Shown: positions 48,901 through 60,209, counted from the stretch's first letter. The stretch is DNA of 64,000 bases from Rosellinia necatrix (GCA_021209875.1 JAGYVD010000012.1:123721-187720), one strand, 5' to 3'. Made by a program: numbers and translations. The notes: generated from the letters alone by a model not told the origin.

Positions 48901-51900
48901 CATAAAGAAGGTTTTTTAGCTTTAGTTAATGATGTAAACGGAGAAATTAGAAACTCTTATAGATTAATGCAATTTAATAAAATTTGTTTAAAGTACGAAA
49001 TTACTCTTATTTATCCTAATAAATTAACATATAATAATGGTTGATTATCTGGTTTTTTTGACGCAGATGGTAGTGTAACTTTGAATAGTAATAATGGACA
49101 GTTAGCTATTACTTTAACTCAAAAAATAAGTGAAATTTTACAACCTTTACTTGATATATATGGTGGTTCAATTTATATTGATAGAACATCTAATGGTTTT
49201 AAATGATATATTACAAATAAAGAAGGTATTTTAAACCTTATATCTTATTTTAAGCAGTACCCTTCTAGATCTTTAAAAAAAAACAGATTACATTTAATAC
49301 CTAGATGTTATGAGTTAAAAGATCTTGGAGCTCATAGAGCTTTAAATGAAGATAAACCTTTATTGGCTAAAAGCTGAGATATTTTCAATATAAAATGAAA
49401 AAAATATGAAGAATAAAATTTAGTGTGTGTATATTTGACTTTTTTTTTTTATTAATTAGAAACGTAGTAATTTTGTGTTTCTCCTTCTCCTACGTAGTCA
49501 GGGTAGGGTAGGAAGCCCTGACTGCTTAGGAGAGATTTATAATTTTTAATTTTTTGATAGAAACATTTTAAATTGTATGATTAGTAGTTATGGATTTGAA
49601 AAAAAAAAGTTAAATTTATTATGTTTGAAAGGGGAACCCTTGACTACGTAGGAGGAATTTTGCTTTTCTATTTATTTGTCATTAATAGAGGGAAAGAAAC
49701 TAGAAATATAAACAAATTACCTTGGCCCCGCCCCCCTGCACTCTCCGCTGCATATGCTGCAGAGGGATATTTTAGCCGGGCCTAAAAAAAAAGGATAAAG
49801 GTGGAGAGTCAAATTTGAATTTAAAATTTGTTAATATTAGAACTCAATAGGCATCTGTTATAAGCTGTTAATCGTAGTTCATTGTTACACTAGCTTTTTG
49901 TGCGAAGCGGGTATAAATAAAAGAATTAGTATTAGGTGGTAAATCTTAATTACGGATAGTTAAATAGATTTACTTGGCTTTCACTAAAAAGGATGGTATT
50001 CCTCTATGAAGTATCTACGCGCTCCAGGAAAATGTCGTCGTACGCTGTTGTGGTGAGATTGAGTCCGAGGATCCTTCCAGCCTGAGAAGGCTGGGATTAA
50101 TATGTAGATTAAGTATTTTTCTACCTATGAGGTAGAATCTACCTGAAATGACAGTAATAGGAAGCAAGGTTACTAGGACTGATAGAAAACAAAAAAAATA
50201 TAAGACATATTTTGTAATAATTGAACTATAAAAAATCTGCATTATTTTAGGTTAAATATATTAAGCTGGTATTAATAGGTTGCTGGTAAGGCTGGCCCTC
50301 CGTAGGTAGGTAATTATCCTATTCATAGAGTCTTTAGACATCACCGTTCGGATTTTTTAATAGCGAGGCACTTCGTTCTACTTTTATAAGAATCAACTTA
50401 TTAAAATTCGTATGCTTATAAGCACGCTTAAAGTAAAAGAATCCTCGCCTGTCACCGGGAAGGTTAGAGCGGATAGACATGATCAGCTGGGTTTAGTTGT
50501 AGCAGAAACTGCTACACGTTAATAAATAGTTAATACTTTAATAAATATAAAAAATGAAATACAACTTAGAACATCTTACTATAAAAAATTTAGATATAAA
50601 ATTAAGTTTAATTATATCTAAATATATTTTAGAAAATGGCGATATTCATGAATATGCCTTATTACATAAAAATATGAATAAATTTCAAAATTTAAATCTT
50701 CATGATTTAGATGAATTTATTTTAAAGCAGTATCCTCATATTCGTTTGGGTCCTTACCAACTTCATATCGATTTAGAAGCTTCATATGCTGATATTACTG
50801 ATGAAAAGATAGTTTTAGATGAAACAAGTTATTTAATACCCGAATTATCTAATTTAATCTTTAACCATAATAAAAACTTACTTATACCTGAATCTTCTAA
50901 ATATTTAGTTGAAAAGAAGAAAATAATAGAATGATTATCTTACAATACTCCTATTGTGAATAACCCTACTATTACTCCTTTGGTTGGTACAAGTTTAGGA
51001 AATGAATATCCTATACCTAATTTATTATACGAGGATTGAATTGTGACTTCAACTTATTTATTAAGTGAGTATAATATATGGAAAAAAGCTTTATATTACT
51101 TAGAAAATAAAAATCCTGATTCTATTTTTATTGAGTTTAAACAAGCTTATAACTATTTTATATTAAGACAGTTTAAGATGAGGCAAATTAATATAAACCC
51201 TTTTGATGAAAAAAAAAGATATATATTAGATTTTACTCTTAAGGATGTAATTTATAGAGAATTATGTGAAGATATCTTATATATTTTATTAAACCTATTA
51301 TTAGCTAATAAAATAATAGGAAATATAGCTTTAGAAAATTCATTAAACAATAAAAATAATTTTTTAGATATCTTAAAAGATGTTATTAAAGATCATTATG
51401 ATGAAAATAAAGAGGGATATTCTTGTCTTAAAGATTTAAGATGATATAATTTGAATAATTATTGGACTGAATATGAAATAAATACAACAATAAAAATTCT
51501 TTCAGATAATTAAAAAAAAAAGTCTCGCTTGCGCAGTAATATAATTACTTTCATTATTTTTTTTTACCTTTCAGGGCGTATCATATGTGACTTCGTAAAG
51601 GTTTTTTTTAGAATAACTATATAAATACAGCGCAGCATTAATAATCGCATTTATATTTATACTTTAAGTTAATTTAAAAGAAAAAATAAAATATTAAAAA
51701 AATAGTATGGCGCTCCGCTCTTAAATTAGTCATATATACACACACAAATATTAAAAGTCTAGATAAAGATATGGTCCAATGCATATATAATTATATATGC
51801 ATATTGCATTAAGAAGTACTGCTCAGTTAATCAGTTATGAACTAATATTAAGTTCTGCTTTATTATTAGTAATTATGTTAACAGGTAGTTTAAATCTAAC

Positions 51901-52491
51901 TGTAAATGTAGAATCACAAAGAGCTGTTTGATTTATATTACCTCTATTGCCTATATTTATAATATTTTTTATAGGTTCTATTGCAGAAACTAATCGTCCG
52001 CCATTCGATTTAGCAGAGGCTGAATCTGAATTAGTTAGTGGATTTATGACAGAACACGCTGCGGTTGTTTTTGTGTTCTTTTTTTTTTAGCCGAATATGG
52101 TAGTATTGTATTAATGTGTATACTAACTAGTTTATTATTTTTAGGTGGTTATTTAATATTAGATATTATTTATTTATTGACATATTTAGATATAATCGTA
52201 TGAGAAATTTTTCTTATAGATTGAGTACTAGTATTGGATTATCTTCTAGAAGATATAATGAGTACTCCTGCTTTAGAGGGATTAATATATGGGGTTAGTT
52301 TAGGATTAAAAAGTTCTATGATGGTCTTTACTTTTATTTGAGCTAGAGCTTCTTTCCCTAGAATACGTTTTGATCAATTAATGTCCTTTTGTTGAACAGT
52401 TTTATTACCTATAGTGTTTGCTTTTATTATTATAGTGCCTTGTATTTTATATAGTTTTGATATATTCCCTGTTAATTTAAATTTATTTTAA
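45980..52491 (+). CDS. nad1: NADH dehydrogenase subunit 1, three exons
   Basis: Complex I subunit at the quinone tunnel. Exons: 45980-46126 ([39 protein letters not shown]), 48123-48399 ([31 protein letters not shown]) and 51807-52491 ([54 protein letters not shown]). The Ser codon is split T|CA at intron 2. A T10 run at 52079-52088 shifts the frame inside [17 protein letters not shown], which is conserved in all ND1, so it is most likely a one-base sequencing error. Stop TAA 52489. Confidence 0.93.
46127..47722 (+). pseudogene. Large GIY-YIG endonuclease with NUMOD repeats, broken by a GC element
   Basis: In frame with nad1 exon 1. Module [20 protein letters not shown] + RTKNFINRF (about 46327-46410), [20 protein letters not shown] (Glu helix). 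Several NUMOD1-like repeats follow: [61 protein letters not shown] frameshift at about 46930 and a 119-bp GC insertion at 47287-47405 (119 bases, so a second shift) break it. Two further GC insertions (about 47095 and 47580-47632) are in frame. Stop TAA 47720. Confidence 0.75.
47279..47405 (-). repeat. Composite GC hairpin element with flanking direct repeats
   Basis: A 111-bp element (47287-47397) between two copies of TAAAGAAG (47279-47286, 47398-47405). Order: GCCGCGCTTCGCATAAAA, A/T run, TCTATACAGAAAAATCGCAC, GAAGGCGAG, GGCCGCGTCGGCGGGCC, AAGGCCCTCGACGCT. It splits codons Asp-Thr-Lys-Glu of the endonuclease from Gly-Lys-Phe-Ile. Confidence 0.8.
48660..49416 (+). CDS. LAGLIDADG homing endonuclease of nad1-i2
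   Basis: Motif 1 is [17 protein letters not shown] (about 48730) and motif 2 is [14 protein letters not shown] (about 49045), with [12 protein letters not shown] and [20 protein letters not shown] between them. The body is open from 48724 to TAA 49414. The leader ([14 protein letters not shown]) is one base out of frame just before motif 1. Same family as motifs 3-4 of the fused nad5-i4 protein. Confidence 0.75.
49417..50553 (+). other. Non-coding part of nad1-i2, possibly structured
   Basis: Contains GTGCGAAGCGGGTATA (about 49900), also found as GTGCGAAGCGGATATA at about 63331, plus several stems (GATCCTTCCAGCCTGAGAAGGCTGGGATT at about 50070 pairs AGCC/GGCT; GTAGCAGAAACTGCTAC at about 50499). 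It may be a relic of another intron. No conserved RNA recognised. Confidence 0.4.
50554..51513 (+). CDS. Uncharacterised 319-residue intron protein
   Basis: ATG 50554 to TAA 51511, uninterrupted when UGA is Trp. AT-rich with mitochondrial codon use. Lys, Leu, Ile and Asn-rich ([40 protein letters not shown], [40 protein letters not shown]). No LAGLIDADG, GIY-YIG, HNH or RT motif and no clear membrane segment. It lies inside nad1-i2 after the LAGLIDADG gene. The intact frame suggests recent acquisition or selection. Function unknown. Confidence 0.65.
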
Positions 52492-52623
52492 AGATTTTCC
52501 TTTTTTTTGGATATTTCTAAGATTAAAGTATTAAAAAAATTTTTTTTAGTATAATCATGTAATTGTTTACTTATGATGTAATTATATTTTAATTATAAGG
52601 GAAGTTTTTTTTGTTATTTGTTT

Positions 52624-55600
52624 ATGTTGTTATCATCTTTGTTATTAATACCTATTTTAGGTATATTTTCTATCTCTAGTAATATTTCTTATGAAAATAC
52701 CGAAGATAAATTAAGATATTACAAAATAACTGCTTTTGTAACTTCTATATTAAATTTAATTTTATCTTTAGTAATCTTTATATTATTTGATTTTAGTAGT
52801 AATCAGTTCCAATTTGTTCAAGAGCATTATGATATGAATTTATTTGATGTTTATTTAGGAGTAGATGGAGTATCGATATATTTTGTTATGTTAACTACTA
52901 TAATAATGCCTATATCAATATTATCTAATTGAAATTCAATAACTGAAAATGTAAAATCTTATTTAATAATAATGTTATTATTAGAAACATTATTGCTAGC
53001 TGTCTTTTTAGTATTAGATATTTTATTATTTTATATCTTTTTTGAATCAATCCTTCCTCCCCTGTTCTTATTATTAGGACTTTTTGGATCTTCAAACAAG
53101 GTTAGAGCTAGCTTTTATCTTTTCTTGTATACATTAAAAAAAATACCTTTTTCAGTGTCAAAGAGCCAAACTACGGGGAAGCCCTAAAGCTCTAGTAACC
53201 AAAGTTGCAGAGGAAACTCTACAGCCGGCCCCTTTAATGCCAGGGGGTAAGGTAACATCACTAGTTTTCATTACACCGCGCTTCGCATGAAAACCCTGCT
53301 TTGCAGGGAGATGAGGGGGCGCTTTGCCCCTTAAATGGGTGATCACGTATCTAAATCAGATTATCCCGGTTACGCGGGAATCTGTAAAAGAGCAACGAGT
53401 AGACGGTTCTTCAGAATCTAGGATTTTAGATTTTGTAAGGTGTACTCTAGTCGCTGGGAAACCAGTTTTTTGAGAAAATTTCTTTCCATTCTTATAACCG
53501 CAGAGTTGTAATGGGGCTTTTTAGCGTAGCACAAAAAGCTTTTATACATTCAACTATACCTACACAAAAAAACATAACTTTGGACTACACAGAACAAGTA
53601 AATAATACTACGATCTCAGTAAAATCTATGGCAGGACCTGATAAGTTAGATCCTTGATTTATTACGGGATTTGTAGACGCAGAAGGGTGTTTTACTTTAG
53701 GGATATTCGCAGATAGTAATTATAAAATGGCTTATAGAGTTCAAGCTATTTTTAAAATTACTTTAGATAATAAAGATTATGATTTATTATGTCAAATTAA
53801 AGATTATTTTGGGGCAGGAAGTATTACAAAACATGGCAATACTACCTTACAATATACGATTAAATCTTTGAAATATTTAAACCTAATTATTTCTCATTTT
53901 GATAAATACCCCCCTTATTAGTCAAAAATGGGGTGATTACCAGCTTTTCAAATCAGCGGTTTTATTACTTAAAAATAAAGAACATCTAACTAGAGAAGGG
54001 TTTAATAAGATACTTAGCATTAGATCTTCTATTAATCTAGGTTTATCCGAGGAATTAAAGCTAACTTTTCCTAATGTTACTCCGATGGCTAGACCTTTAC
54101 TTTTAGATAGAAGTGTTAAAGATCCTAATTGGTTAGCAGGTTTTACTAATGGAGAAGGATGTTTCTTTATTTCTATACGAAAATCTTCTACAACTAAATT
54201 AGGTAAAGCTGTATTATTAAAATTTCAAATAGCTCAACATAGTAGAGATACTGAGCTTATGAATAATATAATAACTACTTTAGGATGTGGTAGAATTGAA
54301 TTAAACTTATCTAGATCAGTTGTGTATTTTGTAGTTACAAGATTTGAAGATATTACTCATAAAGTCTTACCCTTTTTTGGAAAATATCTCATTAAAGGAG
54401 CGAAAATCTCAGATTATTACAAATTTAAAAAAAGCGGCTATTCTAATAAATAAGAAAGCTCACTTAACAGAACAGGGATTATCTGAAATTCAATTTATAA
54501 AGTCAAATATGAATTTTGTCCGTAATACATCTGAGAAATAAAAGTTCCGTTTGAGATATTTGCCTATCTTAGGTTTATTATATTAATTGTATGACTAAAT
54601 TAATCTTTTTTTTTTTACGTTAGGATATTATAACTTGATCTTTGTTACTAACGATTGCGTATTTAGGTTGCACAATTACAATAATTTGCAAGGATGGATT
54701 TAACCGGTTAGTCCGGTAGGAATTAAAGTAACTAAAAATTAAAGATAACATAATAGTCTGTTCGCGCCCTGGCGATTTTTATGAACATAAAAATTAAATT
54801 CTTAACATCATAAGGACAAAAATTATGTGCGTGTTCGGTTCTCTTTTTTTATTGTTATCTATTTTAGCTATGTCTTCTATAATGGGTACTACTGATTTTG
54901 ATGCTTTGTTTAAAACAAATTTTGATTATACTACACAAATTTTATTGTTTTGTGGTATTTTTTTTGCGATCGCAGTAAAAACTCCTGTATATGGATTAAA
55001 CAGTTGATTGCTAAAAGCTCACACAGAAGCGCCTCTTAGTGGTAGTATAATCCTTGCTGCGATTGTATTAAAACTAGGTTTATATGGAATTATGAGATTA
55101 ATATTACCTATTATACCTAAAGCTTCTTTAGATTTAACTTATATAGTGTACGTTATTGCAGTTATTACAGTAATATATTCTAGTTTAAGTACACTTAGAA
55201 CTTTAGACATTAAAGAGATGATAGCTTATTCTTCTGTAGCTCACGCGGCTATTTATTTAATGGGTGTTTTCAGTAATACAATAGCAGGTATTGAAGGAGC
55301 AATTGTCTTAGGGTTAGCTCACGGATTTGTTTCTAGTGGACTATTTATATGTGCTGGAGGAGTCTTGTATGATAGATCAGGTACCCGTTCAATTGCTTAT
55401 TATAAAGGTATGGCTCAAATGATGCCTTTATTTTCTATCTTGTTCTTTATCCTTTGCTTATGTAATTGTGGTACTCCTCTTACATTAAATTTCATTGGGG
55501 AATTCTTATCTCTTTACGGTGCATTTGAAAGAATGCCTGTTTTGGGTGCTTTGGCTGCTTCTTCTATTGTTTTCTCAGCGGCATACAGTATTTACTTATT

Positions 55601-55816
55601 TAATAGAGTAGTTTTCGGAGGAACCTTTAGTAAATTTTTCTCTCAAAGTTTTATGGATTTAAGTAAAGAGAATTCTTCATAATATTTTCACTAGTATTCT
55701 TTACGGTGTTATTTGGTATCTACCCTAATTTTATATTAGATGGTTTACATTTTAGTGTATCTAGTTTAATATATAGTGTTAATTTAGATCAATCATTTTC
55801 TTTAATAGCTCCTTAA
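52624..55816 (+). CDS. nad4: NADH dehydrogenase subunit 4, two exons
   Basis: Antiporter-like complex I subunit. Exon 1 52624-~53136 (MLLSSLLLIPILGIFSISSN; VDGVSIYFVMLTTIIMPISI; LFYIFFESILPPLFLLLGLF). Exon 2 ~54828-55816 (ILFCGIFFAIAVKTPVYGLN + WLLKAHTEAPLSGS; VAHAAIYLMGVFSNTIAG). The frame appears to stop at 55682, but ND4's normal end continues one frame over (VFFTVLFGIYPNFILDGLHF) to TAA 55814. One A is missing at about 55664-55667 (AAAGAG for AAAAGAG), most likely a sequencing error. The intron boundary is uncertain by a few codons. Confidence 0.9.
53137..54827 (+). mobile_element. Group I intron nad4-i1
   Basis: Core before the ORF: ACTACGGGGAAGCCCTAAAG (about 53170), AAAGAGCAACGAGTAGACGG (about 53387) and AAGGTGTACTCTAG (about 53438), as in cox1-i4. 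A GC-rich insertion (about 53270-53330, CGCGCTTCGCATG, CCCTGCTTTGCAGGG) enlarges the core loop. Boundaries approximate. Confidence 0.75.
53511..54541 (+). pseudogene. LAGLIDADG homing endonuclease, two frameshifts
   Basis: ATG 53511. Motif 1 is [14 protein letters not shown] (about 53660) and motif 2 is LAGFTNGEGCFFIS (about 54133). Shifts fall at a C6 run (about 53910, FDKYP|PLISQKWGDY) and near an A7 run (about 54425, YYKFKK|AAILINKKAHL). Stop TAA 54539. Both lie in homopolymers, so the gene could be intact in reality. Confidence 0.75.
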
Positions 55817-55940
55817 GTACTTAGTTAAGTAGCAGTAACTATTTGGCATTGAAAGATTTGTAAGTTATACAACCTTTAGTCAGATTACTCTTGCTTCCCT
55901 ATAGGTAAGAACTCTAACTACTTTAGTTAATAAGCAAACG

Positions 55941-55990
55941 CGCGGCGGCGGCGGCGGCGGCTTCGCACGCACGCACGCACGCACGCACGC
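55941..55990 (+). repeat. GGC and GCAC microsatellite
   Basis: Six GGC units followed by CTTCG and about seven GCAC units, then ATTAAAAATAG. It resembles an expanded form of GCGGCGGCTTCGCACGCACG at about 24865. Confidence 0.85.
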
Positions 55991-56077
55991 ATTAAAAATA
56001 GAATTTTTTTTGGCTGACGTAGTATCATAAAAATGCGCGAGCCGGAGGCTAGTTATCATAAGTTTGTTGTTACGTCT

Positions 56078-56158
56078 CATTGATAGCTGGGTTTCATATA
56101 AGGTGAAGGTTTATTTTCTTATCAAGATAAAACAGGTACCTTAATTATGGCTATTACC
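56078..56158 (+). pseudogene. Relic of a LAGLIDADG motif
   Basis: Reads ..LGFI(stop)GEGLFSYQDKTGTLIMAI, an endonuclease motif with one stop, cut off by the TCTGTATAGA element at 56159. Only about 25 codons. Confidence 0.4.
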
Positions 56159-56195
56159 CTCGCCTTCGTGCGATTTTTCTGTATAGAAAAATTAA
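56159..56195 (+). repeat. TCTGTATAGA hairpin element
   Basis: CTCGCCTTCGTGCGATTTTT + CTGTATAGAAAAATTA, as at 23786. Confidence 0.75.
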
Positions 56196-56362
56196 AAGAA
56201 AATAAAACTTTATTGGACGCTATTTTAGCTTACTAGCTTAGTTTAGCTAAGTCTGAAGATTAAGATTGTATTACTCTAGTTACATTTCATTAACCTAAAT
56301 TTTCGTTTAACCGTAAACGCAAATACTACTTTTAGTATTAAATGTTCTAATTATTAATTAAT

Positions 56363-56515
56363 ATGCCTCAATTAACACCTTTTTATTTTATAAATGAAGT
56401 AACTTTTGCTTTTGCTATAATAATCATAACAATATATATGTTATCTAAATATATATTACCTAGATTTGTTCGTTTATTTTTAGCTCGTACTTTTATATCC
56501 AAATTATTTAATTAA
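56363..56515 (+). CDS. atp8: ATP synthase subunit 8
   Basis: 50 residues, starting MPQLTPFYFINEVTFAFAII, a single membrane helix, and a basic C-terminus (RFVRLFLARTFISKLFN). Stop TAA 56513. The MPQL start and length fit fungal ATP8, a stator component of the Fo sector. It lies between nad4 and atp6 as usual. Confidence 0.93.
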   Translation: MPQLTPFYFINEVTFAFAIIIITIYMLSKYILPRFVRLFLARTFISKLFN

Positions 56516-56702
56516 TATTTATATGCGGACGCTTGCACAGCATGGACAAAGTAATAAATATTAATGAATTTTTTTTATCTAGATTTTCTTTTCTTTATCA
56601 AAATTTAGATCTTTTTATTAAAATTTACATTTCTTTATCTGAATTTACATTTCGATTTTTTTTTTTGCATCAGGTATATCAAATCCAAATGCTGTACCTG
56701 TT

Positions 56703-58886
56703 ATGTATATAAACATCCTTATTCCTTTGAATTATTATAAGAATTTTACAATGGAACGTTTTTCGTTCGCAAATTTAAATAGACAGGTAGTTAGTCCTTT
56801 AAATCAATTTGAGATAAGAGATTTATTTAGTTTAGATGCACCAGTATTAGGTAACTTACATATCTCAATAACTAATATAGGATTATATTTAATGATAGGT
56901 GCTTTTTTTATATTAGCTCTTAATCTTTTAAGTACAAACTATAATAAATTAGTAGGTAACAATTGATCAATAAGTCAGGAATCTTTATATGCTACAATAC
57001 ATAGTATAGTTACAAACCAAATAAATCCTAAAAATGGACAAATGTACTTTCCATTTATATATGCTTTATTTATATTTATATTAATAAATAATTTAATAGG
57101 AATGGTAAAAAGGTGCCTTTGATTTTTATTATTTTTTGTCTCAAACAATCTTTTTAGAACGTGCGTAGCACAAAACAAAAAATTATATTCTTCATATTCA
57201 TATGTATCTACTAATAAGTCAAACAAGCCTGTAGGGGCCATGGTCGGCCCTCAGGTTAGATATAGTTTTAATAATAAAAATACTTTTTATCTTAACCCTG
57301 ATTATATCACAGGGTTTGTAGACGGAGAAGGTTGTTTTTCTATTTCTATCTTTAAAGATAGTAGAAGATTAACTGGTTGACAAGTTAAACCTATTTTTAG
57401 TATATCTTTACATAATAAAGATCTAAATTTATTAGAAAGTATACAAAGAACTTTTAACGTAGGTAAAATATATAAGCATGGTGTTGATTCTATGCAATAT
57501 CGTGTGAGTTCTTTAAATAATTTACAGGTAATTATAAAACATTTTGATAAATATCCCTTAATCACTCAAAAACAAGGAGATTATCTTTTATTTAAAGAAG
57601 CTGTAAATTTAACAATAAATAAAGAACATTTATGTTTAACAGGTTTATTAAAACTGGTGGGTATTAAAGCTACGTTAAATTGAGGTTTATCTCCTAAGTT
57701 TAAAGAAGCTTTTTCTTCTGTAAAACCAGTAAATAGACCTAAAGTTGATAATACTAAAATTAAAAACTTAAATTGAATTAGAGGGTTTATAGAAGCTGAA
57801 GGTAGTTTTCAAGTAATAACTCTAAATATTAATAATAGAACTAATATTAGTTTAAGGTTTTCAATAAGTCAACATATTAAAGATGAGATACTGTTAAATA
57901 ATATGGTTACTTACCTTAATTGTGGTAGATATTATAAGTCGCTAACTCGTAATGAAGGGCAATATTTAGTAACAGTTTTTTCAGATATATATGAAAAAAT
58001 TATACCTTTATTAAAGGAATATCCTTTATTAGGTAATAAAAAACAGGATTATTTAGATTTTGTACAAATAGCTGAGTTAATAAAATCGAAAGATCATTTG
58101 ACTGAACAAGGAGTACAAAAAATAAAATTAATTCAAAATAATATGAATAAAAAAAGAATATAAAAAATAAAAGATATGTTTAGATAATTGTAGTATCATA
58201 GATAAATAAAATAAAATTCAACCAATTTCACTATATGCTGGAAACTTTTAATACCTTAAGTACCCGAAGGGTAAAAATCTTAATGGATGAAACAATGAAC
58301 AATCAGCAGGAAACCAAAATAACCAGCCTTGTTATTAGTAGGATCCTCAGAGACTAGACGTGAAAGATTACTTTATCTTATTTTACAATGATAACTAAGT
58401 AATTAAGATATAGTCCGATTTGATAAGTCTATATGATTTGTCAAATAGTCCTTACAGTTTTGCTTCTACAAGTCATTTTGTATTAACTTTTGCTTTAAGT
58501 TTTACTATAGTTTTAGGTGCAACAATATTAGGATTCCAAAAACACGGTCTAGTTTTTTTTTCTCTCTTTTAGTTCCTGCAGGTTGTCCTTTACCTTTATT
58601 ACCCTTATTGGTTTTAATAGAATTCATTTCATATTTAGCTAGAAATATTTCTTTAGGTTTAAGATTAGCTGCAAACATTTTATCAGGTCACATGTTATTA
58701 AATATTTTAGCAGGTTTCACTTATAATATTATGACTTCAGGTATAGTTTTTTTTTTTTTGGGTTTGGTACCCCTGTCTTTTATAATAGCTTTCTCTGGTT
58801 TAGAACTTGGTATTGCGTTTATACAGGCGCAAGTTTTTGTGGTTTTGTCTTCTGGCTATATAAAAGACGGGTTGAATTTGCATTAA
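56703..58886 (+). CDS. atp6: ATP synthase subunit 6 (a subunit), two exons
   Basis: Proton-channel subunit of Fo. Exon 1 56703-57106 ([27 protein letters not shown]) and exon 2 58449-58886 ([40 protein letters not shown] with the essential Arg; [20 protein letters not shown]). The start could be ATG 56703 or 56751; the N-terminus is normally cleaved. The Val codon is split GT|T. A T9 run at 58553-58561 is one base short, shifting [11 protein letters not shown]; a sequencing error is likely because the rest is conserved. Stop TAA 58884. Confidence 0.93.
57107..58163 (+). CDS. LAGLIDADG homing endonuclease, intact and exon-fused
   Basis: Open from atp6 exon 1 to TAA 58161 (about 351 codons). 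Motif 1 is [14 protein letters not shown] (about 57306) and motif 2 is [14 protein letters not shown] (about 57778), with [20 protein letters not shown] and [20 protein letters not shown]. Ends NNMNKKRI. No break seen; a candidate active enzyme. Confidence 0.85.
57107..58448 (+). mobile_element. Group IB intron atp6-i1
   Basis: Core after the ORF: TATGCTGGAAACTTT (about 58234), CAATCAGCAGGAAACC (about 58300), GTAGGATCCTCAGAGACTAG (about 58337) and TTAAGATATAGTCCG (about 58403). G 58448 precedes exon 2. Confidence 0.8.
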
Positions 58887-58946
58887 AAAAAAAAACAAAG
58901 GATATGTGTAAAATAAATAAGATGTCCGTGTCCATGTCCCCTAGAT

Positions 58947-59954
58947 TTGGGGTTGCGAACTTTTTTGGTATCTGGATCAGGATCCGCGTTAAAATTTCCG
59001 GGCACATGTAGGTTTTATTCTATAAATAAAAGAAAATTACACTCAGAGGACCCGGGTAATAAAGAAATTAAGAGTAAATTAAAGAAAAAAATGTTACTTA
59101 ATATTTTATGTATACTTATTTGTGTAAGTTTGTTTTATTCATTTCCTTTAAAATTTTTAATTAATTTATGTGGTGCCTCTGTTTATTTAGTATATGCATT
59201 GTCAGGCTTTATAGCGTATGTTCAATTTAAATTAGTTCAAATATTAAAAGATAAAAATCAAAATTCAAGTACAATTGAATTTTTAAAGTATTTTGCACAT
59301 ATATTCTTAATGGCTTTCCTGGTTGTATTAGGTTATCCTTTTATGATAAGTATAGCTTCACTTTTTTATATTATTATGACTGAGGATTTGTCAAGATTAT
59401 TTAAAGATTTATTTTATGAAATCTTCACGAATAAATATCTATACATGGGGGATCCTATTTCACCGTATAAGGTTTCAGATAAACCAGGAAAAAGTACTTT
59501 AGGCGTAGTTGAAGTTTTAAATATGGATAGTACAGCAGGGGGGTCAAATAGTACAGTAGGGGGGTCATATACTACAGCAGAGGGGTCAAATAGTACATCA
59601 GGGAGGTCAACTGTCGATTTACCTCTTATACCTGGACCGCTACCTCACCCACTCGAATCAAGATGTAGAGGAAAATTGGCCAAAATTCAGATGGACCCTA
59701 CTTGATTTAAAGTTTCGATATCTAAGGATATGAATTCTCTTAAAAACCGTGTTGAAACACCAGGTGAATTTACTAAAATTATACGTCGTTTGAGTTGTTT
59801 AGATGAACCATTTATATTACCTCCGTATGCACTTCCTGCTATTTTTCAAAATCATGCAAAAGCTACTGGTCCAGTTATGGAATATGATGCAAAACTTAAA
59901 AAATGTGAGAGACATTTTTATAGTACTGTGGTTATAATAGAAAAACGTTCTTAA
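58947..59954 (+). CDS. Orphan membrane-protein ORF downstream of atp6
   Basis: 335 codons if started at TTG 58947; the first ATG is at 59089. Two or three hydrophobic helices (LNILCILICVSLFYSFPLKF; LINLCGASVYLVYALSGFIA; FLMAFLVVLGYPFMISIASL), then a 27-bp-scale Gly/Ser/Thr repeat (STAGGSNSTVGGSYTTAEGS), a Pro-rich part, and a polar C-terminus (LDEPFILPPYALPAIFQNHA). One UGA is read as Trp. Stop TAA 59952. Not recognised. Similar architecture to the cox1-linked tail and the 23917 remnant. Confidence 0.6.
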
Positions 59955-60079
59955 AGTAATAAGGTTACTCCCTATATACGTTTTTATACTTATTTAGATA
60001 GATTTAATAATACTTCGGTTAATTCCATGTACTTTAAAGGTTAGATAAATTTAAATTTAATTCCCCGCACGTTGCGCTA

Positions 60080-60135
60080 GCGTGGCAGGCCCTATCCTGC
60101 GAAGCCAGGACTGCTTAGCGAGCCGGAGGCTAGCG
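60080..60135 (-). repeat. GC element of the CTAGCCTCCGGCTCGC type
   Basis: GCGAAGCCAGGACTGCTTAG + CGAGCCGGAGGCTAGCGC, the reverse of the copies at 18517 and 62729. Confidence 0.7.
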
Positions 60136-60179
60136 CATTTTACGAAGTCGGAGTTCCCCTAAAATATATTTTTTTATAA

Positions 60180-60209
60180 GGCCGCGTAGCGGCCTGGGTA
60201 GCTTCACTA
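60180..60209 (+). repeat. Double-hairpin GC element
   Basis: GGCCGCGTAGCGGCC + TGGGTAGCTTCACTA, after a T-run. Confidence 0.75.

Larger units (their letters stand above)
48400..51806 (+). mobile_element. Group I intron nad1-i2, 3.4 kb
   Basis: Core strands ATCTGCAAGTAACCAAAACG (about 48570) and TAGGAACTTCAGAGGCCATA (about 48601) precede the LAGLIDADG ORF. The closing AAAGATATGGTCC is at about 51767. Ends at G 51806. The stretch 49430-50540 between the two ORFs has no recognised gene but is partly GC-rich. Confidence 0.75.
55817..56362 (+). other. nad4-atp8 spacer with microsatellite and element relics
   Basis: Holds GGC and GCAC repeats (55941-55990), a short LAGLIDADG relic (56078-56158), a CTAGCCTCC-type fragment (about 56035) and a TCTGTATAGA element (56159). 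Confidence 0.65.

Noticed and set aside
52079..52088. Programmed ribosomal frameshift in nad1
   Set aside because: Similar one-base faults occur in nad4 and atp6; a homopolymer sequencing error is simpler.
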